Positions 45,031 through 53,053 of a stretch of DNA of 64,000 nt are shown here, piece after piece. Every line of letters begins with the position of its first letter. Position 1 is the first letter of the stretch. Under the pieces are notes generated by a model, which was not told the DNA's origin, did not search any database, and saw only the letters and a list, made by a program, of their open reading frames with translations. This DNA is from Lysobacterales bacterium (GTDB taxonomy: Bacteria > Pseudomonadota > Gammaproteobacteria > Xanthomonadales > Xanthomonadaceae), in contig JAFLDZ010000013.1 of NCBI GenBank assembly GCA_017302135.1, forward strand, positions 1 through 64,000. The letters run 5' to 3'. A program made the translations under genes and the position numbers.

Positions 45031-46515
45031 TCACGGCCCGATACCGCAGCACAGCGCAGCCGGAAGCGTGACGCGCGGCAGCGGGTTGAAGAGCGTCGAC
45101 GGCGAAATCGGCGTTGGCGTCACCACCAGTGCCGTATACGGCGTCAGCGCGGTGACGGCGCCGCTCCACGGCACGCTGCACAGCGTCCGCATACCGTTGA
45201 AGCCCATCCGCACCGAGTAGCCGTCGGCAGGATCCGCCAAGCCATCCCAGTTGCTCATGGTCATGCCGACGAAATGCGCGCCATTGCTGCTTTCGGCCAC
45301 GTCGGCGACGGTTTCCATGCCCGCCAAGCCGGCGCCCTGGGTGCCGTAGCGTTGCCCGGTGTAGCCACCGGCAACGTAGGGCGTGAGATTGATCGGCACC
45401 ATCAGGTGCGTCCACACGTCGCGGCTGCTGACGCCCAGATACGCGCCGGTGATGTTGCCGGCGATCAGCAGTTGCCCGGCCGGCACCGTGCTGAAGGTGG
45501 TGGCGCGGGTGACGGTCACCGCTTGCGCGGTTTCGCTTTCATTGGGCGTGCCCCAGTGGACCTGCCGCTGCAGCGCGCAGCCGGTGCTGCGATAGCTGGC
45601 GACGAACGCCTGCGGCAGCGCGGCGCTGGTGGTGCGGGTTTCGCCGACCGCCGTAAAACCGGGCGCGATGGTGGGAGTGCCGCCGTGACGGGTGATGTCG
45701 TTGAAGCGCGACAGGCCCTGACCCGGCAACTGCGAACCGCAGATGTACGCGCCGTTGTTGCCGTCGATCTGGAAGACCGCAGCGTTGTTGCCGTAGCTGC
45801 CCGCGACCACCAGGTTGTCGGCGAGCGACGGCGTATCCACTTCGGCGATGCCGCGACCGGTCAACTGCAGGGTGCCGACGGGCACGGCGTAATCGCGCGT
45901 CCAGATCAGCGTGCCGTTGCTCCTGATGCGGACCACGCGCACGTAGTTCACGGTGCCGGTGTTGTATTCGGCCAACGCGATCAGATCGCCCGCCGCAGTG
46001 CCGAACGCGCCGTCGCCGGTGGTCGCACGGATGATGTCCCAGGCGGTGTGCTTGCCGGCGGTGGTGCCGTAGCTGCGATGCCAGACCATATTGCCGTTGC
46101 AATCGACCTTGCTGATGGTCAGGTGGGTCTGAAGCGGCGTGGTGAGGGCATCGAACGTGCCGACGACCGCGAAGCCTGTGCCGTCGGTGTATTCGACGAT
46201 ACCGCGCCCCTCTTCGGAGCGGCCGCTGTCGTAGCTGAAGCGCCACGGCCCGGCCAGGGGGTTGGCGGCGCTTTTGCGTTCCACGACGATATTGTTGAAC
46301 CCGGCCGCGGTCGGCGGAACGGTCTGCGTGCCCGTCGCTACCTGGCCGCCGCCCGCGCAGAACTGCACATCGGCGACGCCGTGCAATTGTTCCCGATGCG
46401 GATTGAGGCCGGAGTAGACCTCCCAACTCTGCGCGAATCCCGATCCCGGCAACGCCGCGAGCGCGACGAGTACGCTGACAGACAGGGAATGGCGTGTGCG
46501 AATCCTTGTTCTCAT
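45031..46515 (-). CDS. exported beta-propeller-like protein of unknown function
   Basis: A 494-residue protein with a signal peptide (about 1-27, ending GSGFAQS) and a good ribosome site (AGGAGAGG before the ATG). The body has repeated strand patterns of the kind (W/G)xxRxYG... AVVGTFD... LVVAGSYGNN... LLIAGNITGAY, suggesting a multi-bladed beta-propeller as in delta-60/PQQ-like repeat proteins, with four or more cysteines (FCAGGG, VDCNGN, YICGSQ, TGCALQ, TLCSVP). The C-terminus ends with LCCGIGP. Secreted or outer-membrane associated; role unknown. Convergent with the amt-linked gene. Confidence 0.78.
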   Translation of the reverse strand: MRTRIRTRHSLSVSVLVALAALPGSGFAQSWEVYSGLNPHREQLHGVADVQFCAGGGQVATGTQTVPPTAAGFNNIVVERKSAANPLAGPWRFSYDSGRSEEGRGIVEYTDGTGFAVVGTFDALTTPLQTHLTISKVDCNGNMVWHRSYGTTAGKHTAWDIIRATTGDGAFGTAAGDLIALAEYNTGTVNYVRVVRIRSNGTLIWTRDYAVPVGTLQLTGRGIAEVDTPSLADNLVVAGSYGNNAAVFQIDGNNGAYICGSQLPGQGLSRFNDITRHGGTPTIAPGFTAVGETRTTSAALPQAFVASYRSTGCALQRQVHWGTPNESETAQAVTVTRATTFSTVPAGQLLIAGNITGAYLGVSSRDVWTHLMVPINLTPYVAGGYTGQRYGTQGAGLAGMETVADVAESSNGAHFVGMTMSNWDGLADPADGYSVRMGFNGMRTLCSVPWSGAVTALTPYTALVVTPTPISPSTLFNPLPRVTLPAALCCGIGP

Positions 46516-47012
46516 GACATCCTCTCCTGGGGTTGTGCCGATGACGCGCCATGCGCCGTCGGCGGGAGCGGATCCGACATGCATCGGATCCGCGATGCAG
46601 TCAGCGATTCGGGCGTTGCGCCGTGATCGCGGAACGACGGTGTACATGCGAATGCGAGTGCGAGCACGGGCGCACAGCCTGCGAGCATGTCGAGGCGTTC
46701 ATCGAAACGGAAAAGTCGCACGTGCCCGGTGGCACCGCACGGACGCGTGCATTGCAGGGCGCGTCGCCTGCGTCTGCGTATGCATATGCGTGCATCGCTC
46801 GCCTCCTCGAACCCGCGACGATGTCGCGTTCCTTGTTCGTTCGCTCCGGCCCGCAACCGTTGTCGACGGTCCCGGCATTCGCGCCGGAGTCCGGGATCAG
46901 CCTACTCCTCGCAACCGGACAACGCGCATCGCGACGACGGACGGCCAGCCGGTCGAAAAGGATGTCGCGACGCCGGTCACGCCCGTTCAGGAAACGATGA
47001 TGCCGGCATCGA
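46516..47012. other. 497-bp intergenic region without a convincing gene
   Basis: The stretch lies between the start of the exported protein gene (46515, minus) and the 3' end of the permease gene (47013, minus). Open frames here are short and have the codon pattern of GC-rich noncoding DNA. It must hold the promoter for the exported protein; no clear -35/-10 pair, hairpin or RNA gene was recognised. Near 46640-46670 there is a small GCGAATGCGAGTGCGAG simple repeat. Confidence 0.5.
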
Positions 47013-48350
47013 TCAGGCGGGTGTCGCCGGTGTGCGACGCAGCATGCGCAGCAGCGCGTAAACCGCCACCAACACGGCCAGGGCGATACCGATCGCGCTC
47101 CATTCCTTGGCGGTCAGGGTCGCGGTGATCGCCAGCATCGCCAGCAGCGAAATCGCGGGGATCAGCGGGCCGCCGGGCATCATGAACGGCGCGGCGCCGT
47201 TCTGGCGCAGATCGATGCGCTGCGCGCGCCACGCGGCAAGACTGACGAAACCGTAGGTGAGGCAGATCGCGCCGCCGGAAATCAGCGCCAGCGCGTCGAA
47301 ACTGCCGCCGAGCGCGAGCGCCCACGCCAGGCCCGCATGCACGGCCAGCGCGAGCAGCGGCACGCGATGCGCCGCAGTGACGCGACCGAAGGCGCGCGGC
47401 AGATAACCGTCGCGACCCAGCGCGAACACCAGCCGCGACGTGCCGAGCAGATTGCCGAGCATGAAGCCGCTCATCGAGATGCAGGCGGTGATCAGCAGCA
47501 GCGTGCGGCCCGGTGCCCACAGCGCAGCGGCGGTATCGGCGATCGGCACGCCGCTCTTGGCCAGACCGTCGCCGAGCAGGCCCTGACCGACGATCTGCAG
47601 CCCGAGATACAGCAGCACCACCAGCAGGATCGCGGCGATGGTGGCGCGCGGCACGTTGCGCGCGGGATCGCGCAGTTCGCCCGAGGGCACCAGCGCGGTT
47701 TCCATGCCGGAGTAGGCGAACATCACCAGCACCATCGACGCGCCCAGCGCGGACACCGACGGCACATCGCCGAACGAAAAGCTCACCTGGCTCCAGTCGA
47801 CGAAGAACACGCCGATGCCCGCGAGCAGGAACAGCGGCAGCAGTTTCAACGTCGCCAGCACCGCGATCGCGCGCGCGCCGAGCCTCACCCCGAACGCATT
47901 CAACGCGAACAACAGCAGATAGACCGCCGTCAGCAGGCCGGCGCGTGCGTAGGTGTCCGCGAACGCCGGCACCAGCGTGGCCACCTGCACCGACAGCGCG
48001 GCGGCGACGCCGGCGCTGGACGCGATATTGCTGATCCACATCAACGCGCCGGCGAGAAAGCCCGCGAACGGTCCGAACACCGCGGTCAGATATGTGTACG
48101 GCCCGCCGGTGGCCTGGGTGCGGCTGCCGATCGCGGCGAAGCACAGCGCCACCGGAATGATCGCCAATGCCCCGGCCAGCAGCGCCAGTGGCGCCGCGCT
48201 GCCCATCTGCGTCGCCAGCGACGATGGCATGCGGAAGATGCCGCCGCCGATGATCACGTTGATCACCGCCGCCGTCAGCGCGAACGTGCCGACCGCGCGG
48301 ATCAGCGCGGCATCGCCTTCGAGCGGGCGGATGGATGCGGGTTCGGACAT
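47013..48350 (-). CDS. APC-family amino acid permease
   Basis: A 445-residue, 12-helix transporter of the amino acid-polyamine-organocation superfamily. The substrate-binding loop of helix 1 reads VIIGGGIFRMPS (29-40 region), helix 3 QATGGPYTYLTAVFGP, and helix 6 FAYSGMETALVPSGELRDPARN near 222-243. Substrate unknown. The ATG at 48350 gives a short hydrophilic N-terminus. It diverges from the M20 amidohydrolase with a 134-base gap, so import and hydrolysis of an N-acyl amino acid or similar could be linked. Confidence 0.9.
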   Translation of the reverse strand: MSEPASIRPLEGDAALIRAVGTFALTAAVINVIIGGGIFRMPSSLATQMGSAAPLALLAGALAIIPVALCFAAIGSRTQATGGPYTYLTAVFGPFAGFLAGALMWISNIASSAGVAAALSVQVATLVPAFADTYARAGLLTAVYLLLFALNAFGVRLGARAIAVLATLKLLPLFLLAGIGVFFVDWSQVSFSFGDVPSVSALGASMVLVMFAYSGMETALVPSGELRDPARNVPRATIAAILLVVLLYLGLQIVGQGLLGDGLAKSGVPIADTAAALWAPGRTLLLITACISMSGFMLGNLLGTSRLVFALGRDGYLPRAFGRVTAAHRVPLLALAVHAGLAWALALGGSFDALALISGGAICLTYGFVSLAAWRAQRIDLRQNGAAPFMMPGGPLIPAISLLAMLAITATLTAKEWSAIGIALAVLVAVYALLRMLRRTPATPA

Positions 48351-48484
48351 GGGCGTGGCCAGCGGCGGGCGAAGCGCGAAGCCTCGCACGCGCGCTGCGG
48401 TTTGACGAGTGCGAATCCCAGACCCTGCGGGCGCTCCGATCCGCCACATGCGATAGCATCGACCCAGATCTCCGGAGACCCGCC

Positions 48485-49810
48485 ATGCGCATCACCCTGC
48501 TTGCCCTGTCCATCGCCTGTGCCAGCTTCGCCTGCGCGCTCGGCGCTCCGCCTGCTTCCGCCGCCGATGGGCAGCGTCCCGAAGTCGGCCAGCAGGCCGG
48601 GCGACTGCAGCCGAAAGTCCTTGCCTGGCGCCGCGACCTCCATGAACACCCGGAGCTGGGCAACCGCGAAACGCGCACCGCGAAAGTCGTTGCCGACCAT
48701 CTGCGTTCGCTCGGCCTCGAGGTGAAAACCGGCATCGCCACCACCGGCGTGATCGCGGTGCTCAAAGGCGGCAAACCCGGCCCGCGCATCGCGATCCGCG
48801 CCGATATGGACGCCCTGCCGGTCACCGAACGCAACGCACTGCCGTTCGCCTCGAAAGCCACCTCGACGTTTCGCGGCGAAACCGTCGGCGTGATGCACGC
48901 CTGCGGCCACGACGCCCACACCTCGACGCTGATGGGCGTGGCCGAAGCGCTGGTGGCGATGAAGGCGGATCTGCCGGGCGAGATCCTGTTCGTGTTCCAG
49001 CCCGCCGAGGAAGGCCCGCCCGATGGCGAAGAAGGCGGCGCCGAGGAAATGCTGGCGCAGGGCATCTTCCGCGACTTCAAACCGGAAGCCGTGTTCGGCC
49101 TGCACGTGTTCAGCACGCTCAACGCCGGGCAGCTGGGCTACCGCGCCGGACCGGCGATGGCTGCGTCCGACCGCTTCAGCATCGTCATCAAGGGCCGGCA
49201 GACCCACGGCTCGCGGCCGTGGGGCGGGGTCGATCCGATCGTCGCTGCCGCCGATGTGATCGGCAGTGCGCAGACGATTGTTTCCCGCCGCCAGAACATC
49301 TCGAAGCTGCCGGTCGTCGTCACTTTCGGCGCGATCAAGGGCGGCATCCGCTACAACATCATCCCCGACCAGGTGGAAATGATCGGCACCATCCGCACCT
49401 TCGACGAAGGCATGCGCGCGGCGGTGTTCAAGGACCTGCAGAACGTGGCCGAACACGTGGCCGCCGCGCACGGCGCCACCGCCGTATCGCAGATCCCCGA
49501 CACCAAGGGCAATCCGGTCACCGTCAACGATCCCGCGCTCAGCGCGAAGATGCGGCCGAGCCTGGTGCGCGCGGTCGGCGCCGACAGCGTGATCGACATG
49601 GATCTGAACATGGGCGCCGAGGATTTTTCGTTCTACGCGCGCGAAGTGCCCGGTTTCTTTTTCTTCGTCGGCGCCACACCGAAAGGACAGGACGCGATGA
49701 AGGCGCCGTCGAACCATTCGCCGGAATTCTTCCTCGACGAATCCGCGCTGGATGTCGGCCTGCGCGCGATGCTGCAGGTGACGCTGGATTATCTACACAA
49801 CGCTCAGTAA
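48485..49810 (+). CDS. exported M20D-family amidohydrolase
   Basis: A 441-residue metallo-amidohydrolase with a signal peptide (about 1-27, ending ASAADG). Metal ligands in the M20D pattern: C140 and H142 (HACGHDAH), E-E in FQPAEEGP near 176-180, the dimerisation-domain His in GRQTHGSRPW near 240, and a C-terminal GAEDFSF with the last Glu region near 380. M20D enzymes split N-acyl amino acids, hippurate or peptides. Export to the periplasm suggests scavenging. Divergent from an APC permease. Confidence 0.93.
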   Translation: MRITLLALSIACASFACALGAPPASAADGQRPEVGQQAGRLQPKVLAWRRDLHEHPELGNRETRTAKVVADHLRSLGLEVKTGIATTGVIAVLKGGKPGPRIAIRADMDALPVTERNALPFASKATSTFRGETVGVMHACGHDAHTSTLMGVAEALVAMKADLPGEILFVFQPAEEGPPDGEEGGAEEMLAQGIFRDFKPEAVFGLHVFSTLNAGQLGYRAGPAMAASDRFSIVIKGRQTHGSRPWGGVDPIVAAADVIGSAQTIVSRRQNISKLPVVVTFGAIKGGIRYNIIPDQVEMIGTIRTFDEGMRAAVFKDLQNVAEHVAAAHGATAVSQIPDTKGNPVTVNDPALSAKMRPSLVRAVGADSVIDMDLNMGAEDFSFYAREVPGFFFFVGATPKGQDAMKAPSNHSPEFFLDESALDVGLRAMLQVTLDYLHNAQ

Positions 49811-49833
49811 CTGGAAACGCCTGGAAACCCACC

Positions 49834-50304
49834 GTGAAAATATCGTATTTCTGCGTATCGACCGCACTGCTCGTTTCGCTGCCCGCATTGGCGGGCCAAA
49901 CGCTTCCGGACCTCGGCGGCACCTATCGCGTTCGCGGCGAATGCCATGAGCGCACCGACAGCGGCGAATACAAGCGCTGCGTCGCGTGGAATCAACTCGT
50001 GCTGAAGCCCGGCGATGCCGCCGGCAGTTACCGCTACACGTTGGACACCAACACCTTCGCAACCACCCAGGGCGGTTGCTCGCTGGAAGGAACGGTCTCG
50101 CTGGAAGCGCAAGGCAAGCACCTGTATCTCTCCGCTCCCATCGGCGAAGCCGATGTCTGCCCGATCCGCTTCAAGGTCGACAAGAAAGCGCTGAGCCTGG
50201 AGATGCCGCAGGAGCAGGCGGATGCCGCCGCGTGTCGCAACCTGTGCAGCAGCAATTCGTCGCTGTACACCGACCCATTTCCAAGAGCGTCCCGGAAAAA
50301 GTGA
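49834..50304 (+). CDS. small secreted cysteine-rich protein, unknown
   Basis: A 156-residue protein starting with GTG (VKISYFCVSTALLVSLPALAG), 23 bases after the amidohydrolase stop, with a signal peptide of about 20 residues. The mature part has six cysteines (GECHE, KRCVAW, GGCSLE, DVCPIR, ACRNLC), likely three disulfides, and a lipocalin-like strand pattern (DLGGTYRVRGEC ... AGSYRYTLDTN ... GKHLYLSAPIG). I recognise no family. It may share the amidohydrolase transcript. Confidence 0.72.
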   Translation: MKISYFCVSTALLVSLPALAGQTLPDLGGTYRVRGECHERTDSGEYKRCVAWNQLVLKPGDAAGSYRYTLDTNTFATTQGGCSLEGTVSLEAQGKHLYLSAPIGEADVCPIRFKVDKKALSLEMPQEQADAAACRNLCSSNSSLYTDPFPRASRKK

Positions 50305-50372
50305 AGCACGGCCCTGCTCACGCACGGGTCTCGCCCGCAACCGCACGCCATCGAATCTGTTGAAGCCTCTTC

Positions 50373-51182
50373 ATGATCCACGACATTCCCCTCGGCCGCG
50401 AAGTCGCCTATCCGTCGCACTACGACCCGGGTCTGCTGTTTCCGATTCCGCGCGCGCAAGCCCGCGATGAAATCGGCATCGATGCGCGCGCGCTGCCTTT
50501 CATCGGCCACGACCGCTGGCACGCCTACGAATTGAGCTGGCTGGACACGCGCGGCAAGCCGGCGGTCGCGACGGCGACCCTGGAAATTCCGGCGACTGCG
50601 CCATTCCTGATCGAATCCAAATCGCTGAAGCTGTATCTCAACTCGCTCAACGCCTCGCGCTTCGCAAGCGCGGACGACGTGCGCGATACGCTGATCGCCG
50701 ATCTGTCGCGCGCCGCCGGTGCGCCGGTGCGCGTCGCGTTCGGATTGCCGCCGTTCGCCGTGAGCGACGATGCGGTGCTGATCGATACGCTCGACATCGC
50801 GATCGACGACTACGGCCCGCCGAACGCCGCGCATCTCGCGCTCGATGGCGATGCCGTCATCGAAGAAACCATGCGTTCGGAGCTGCTGAAATCGAACTGC
50901 CCGGTGACCGGACAACCGGACTGGGCCAGCGTGCGCATCGACTATCGCGGCCCGAAGATCGATCGCGCGGGACTATTGCGCTATCTGGTCTCGTTCCGCG
51001 ATCACGCCGAATTCCACGAGCAGTGCGTGGAGCGGATCTTCGTCGACCTGCAGTCGCGCTGCCGCCCGCAGACGCTGTCGGTGGAAGCGCGCTATACGCG
51101 TCGCGGCGGGCTCGACATCAATCCCTGGCGGGCGACGCCCGACACGCCGCTACCAACGCCCGGGCGCGACGAGCGCCAGTGA
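50373..51182 (+). CDS. queF: NADPH-dependent 7-cyano-7-deazaguanine reductase
   Basis: A 269-residue bimodular (YqcD-type, E. coli-like) QueF, which reduces preQ0 to preQ1 in queuosine tRNA synthesis. The NADPH motif [11 protein letters not shown] lies at 81-91, the catalytic cysteine is C176 in [11 protein letters not shown], and the [19 protein letters not shown] segment follows near 206. The two tandem T-fold modules and length are standard. No other que genes are in the window. Confidence 0.96.
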   Translation: MIHDIPLGREVAYPSHYDPGLLFPIPRAQARDEIGIDARALPFIGHDRWHAYELSWLDTRGKPAVATATLEIPATAPFLIESKSLKLYLNSLNASRFASADDVRDTLIADLSRAAGAPVRVAFGLPPFAVSDDAVLIDTLDIAIDDYGPPNAAHLALDGDAVIEETMRSELLKSNCPVTGQPDWASVRIDYRGPKIDRAGLLRYLVSFRDHAEFHEQCVERIFVDLQSRCRPQTLSVEARYTRRGGLDINPWRATPDTPLPTPGRDERQ

Positions 51183-51271
51183 TCCCGTCGCGAAAAAAAC
51201 ACATCGACGATATGGATTCTTAACATTCCGCATGTCAATGTGGGCGGGCCATCTGGCAGGAGCTTTCGACC

Positions 51272-51631
51272 ATGACCACACCCGATAAGAAACCCGATTT
51301 TTCCAACGTGCAAAGCTCGGTGACCAGCACCGAACAGGAGCGCCCGGACTTCAGCAACGTCCAGTCCACCGTCACCTCGACCGAAGAAATCATCGGCGGT
51401 GAAGGCGGCGGCGGCGGTACCGGCGCGCAGACCTACACCATCGAGAAGGGCGACACGCTGTCGGCCGTCTCCAAGCGCTTCTACGGCAAGGCGAAATTCT
51501 GGCGCCAGATCTTCGAGGCCAACCGCGACACGATCGAGGATCCGGACCGGATCTTCCCCGGCCAGACCATCAAGCTGCCGGCGATCGATGTCGACGGCGA
51601 CGGCGATCTCGACGACCCGTCCGCCGGCTGA
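51272..51631 (+). CDS. LysM-domain protein with duplicated N-terminal motif
   Basis: A 119-residue protein. The N-terminus carries a duplicated 16-17 residue motif (PDFSNVQSSVTSTE, then PDFSNVQSTVTSTE, near 8-38), then a Gly run and one LysM domain (53-103: YTIEKGDTLSAVSKRFYGK... IFPGQTIKLP), followed by an acidic DVDGDGDLDD tail that looks like a calcium-binding loop. There is no signal peptide, unlike most LysM cell-wall proteins. It resembles the YgaU/BON-LysM type in size but lacks BON. Confidence 0.82.
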   Translation: MTTPDKKPDFSNVQSSVTSTEQERPDFSNVQSTVTSTEEIIGGEGGGGGTGAQTYTIEKGDTLSAVSKRFYGKAKFWRQIFEANRDTIEDPDRIFPGQTIKLPAIDVDGDGDLDDPSAG

Positions 51632-51694
51632 TCGCGCAGCGCGCGCTCCGCCTTCGCCCCAGCATTTCAACAACACCGCATTGAGGAATCACCC

Positions 51695-52195
51695 ATGAAT
51701 CGCACTCGTCTCTATCAGGTATTGCTCGTTGCCGCGATCGGCAGCGTCGCCATCGTCGGCTGCAAGAAGAAAGAAGAAGCCGCGCCGGCCCCGACGCCCG
51801 CACCGGCCGCCGTCGAACCGGCTCCGATGCCTGCTCCGGCCGCGACCGCATCGGTTGCCAGCGTCGATCTGGGCACCACCACCGGCCCGGACATGAAGCT
51901 CACCGCCACCACCATGAGCTTCAAGCCGAAGGACAAGTTCATCGTCTCGGTCGGCACCACCACCAGCGACCCGGCCGCCTCGGTCGCCGGCAAGCTCACC
52001 GCCAAACTGACCTTCGCCAATGGCGCCGAGATCATGCCGGTCGACGAAAAGACCCAGGATTTCAACCTCGCCGGCCCGGGCACGACCAACTTCGAATTCA
52101 GCAAGCCCGACGGCTGGCCGGTCGGCAAGTACAAGGTCGAAGTGTCGCTCGACGGCGCAGTGGTGCAGAGCAAGGATTTCGAAGTCACGAAGTAA
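51695..52195 (+). CDS. small lipoprotein of unknown function
   Basis: A 166-residue protein with a lipoprotein signal (IVGC, C23) followed by KKKEE and a Pro/Ala-rich linker (29-55). The C-terminal domain (about 65-166) is beta-rich with an Ig-like pattern (KDKFIVSVGTTTS... GKLTAKLTF... GKYKVEVSLDGAVVQSKDFEV). It sits 63 bases after the LysM gene and is closed by a strong terminator. Function unknown; the end resembles a cell-surface accessory beta-sandwich. Confidence 0.8.
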   Translation: MNRTRLYQVLLVAAIGSVAIVGCKKKEEAAPAPTPAPAAVEPAPMPAPAATASVASVDLGTTTGPDMKLTATTMSFKPKDKFIVSVGTTTSDPAASVAGKLTAKLTFANGAEIMPVDEKTQDFNLAGPGTTNFEFSKPDGWPVGKYKVEVSLDGAVVQSKDFEVTK

Positions 52196-52220
52196 GTCTG
52201 TACCGCATCGTTCCAAACGC

Positions 52221-52254
52221 AAGGGCGCGACTCCGGTCGCGCCCTTCGTTTTTT
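52221..52254 (+). terminator. rho-independent terminator after the lipoprotein gene
   Basis: AAGGGCGCGA (52221-52230) pairs with TCGCGCCCTT (52237-52246) around a CTCCGG loop, followed by CG and a run of six T (52249-52254). Textbook hairpin plus U-tract. Confidence 0.93.
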
Positions 52255-52576
52255 GCGGCGTGCGGATGATTTGCCGATGGCTTGGACCGACTGCACTTGG
52301 ACCGACCGCATGGGCATGCAGCACAGGCATGCAGCATCCGAAGATACGAGGCGCATACCGCGACTGCACCGGCCGCATGCCCAAAGCCTCGCGGTGGCAG
52401 GTCTTTCGGCAGCCTGCTAGTGTGATCCGATCGTCTTCGCAGCCGGGTATCTCCGGCTCGCGGGCAGCGTGCTTTCCGAGCCCGGCGCTGCCCGAACAAG
52501 GCCCGCTTCGAACCGGATTTATTCCGAGTCGGCTTTTCCGAACCGGCTTTTTCCCGAACAGCACCAGGAGCGCGAC
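52255..52576. other. 322-bp intergenic region with short direct repeats, upstream of iorA
   Basis: No gene is convincing here. CTTGGACCGAC occurs at 52281-52291 and 52296-52306, GGCATGCAGCA at 52313-52323 and 52326-52336, and a run of CCGAACC / TTTTCCGAA motifs at 52490-52560. The region must carry the promoter of the molybdenum hydroxylase operon; CAGGAG before the iorA ATG is a good ribosome site. Confidence 0.55.
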
Positions 52577-53041
52577 ATGCCCTTCGAACTGAACATCAAC
52601 GGCAAACCGGTGCCGGTGGATGCCCCCGACGACATGCCGCTGCTGTGGGTGCTGCGCGACATCGCCGGGCTGACCGGCACCAAATACGGCTGCGGCATGG
52701 CCCAGTGCGGCGCGTGCACCGTGCACGTCGCCGGCCAGCCGGTCCGCAGTTGCGTCACCCCGGCCAGCGCGCTGGTGGGCCAGCCCATCACCACCATCGA
52801 GGGCGTCGGCGCGGCCGGGCCGGTCGCCAAGGCGGTGCAGGAGGCGTGGGTCGCCGGCGCGGTCGCGCAGTGCGGCTACTGCCAGAGCGGCCAGATCATG
52901 TCGGCGATCGCACTGCTGGAAACCAACCGCAACCCCGGCGACAGCGATATCGACGCGGCCATGGCAGGCAACCTCTGCCGCTGCGCCACCTATCAGCGCA
53001 TCCGCGACGCGATCAAAGCCGCGGCCGCGACGCTCGCATAA
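52577..53041 (+). CDS. iorA: isoquinoline 1-oxidoreductase-type [2Fe-2S] subunit
   Basis: A 154-residue two-cluster iron-sulfur subunit of a xanthine-oxidase-family molybdenum hydroxylase. The plant-type cluster uses C39, C44, C47 and C59; the second cluster uses C99, C102, C134 and C136 ([13 protein letters not shown]). It passes electrons from the Mo subunit encoded 12 bases downstream to an acceptor, often a cytochrome. No FAD subunit gene is present, as expected for the Ior/aldehyde-oxidase type. No own signal peptide; it would be co-exported with IorB. Confidence 0.92.
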   Translation: MPFELNINGKPVPVDAPDDMPLLWVLRDIAGLTGTKYGCGMAQCGACTVHVAGQPVRSCVTPASALVGQPITTIEGVGAAGPVAKAVQEAWVAGAVAQCGYCQSGQIMSAIALLETNRNPGDSDIDAAMAGNLCRCATYQRIRDAIKAAAATLA

Positions 53042-53053
53042 GGAGAACGGATC

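Noticed and set aside
46551..47000. Plus-strand open frame of about 150 codons in the gap before the permease
   Set aside because: Arg-rich composition, no ribosome site and overlapping frames on both strands of equal quality indicate noncoding GC-rich DNA.
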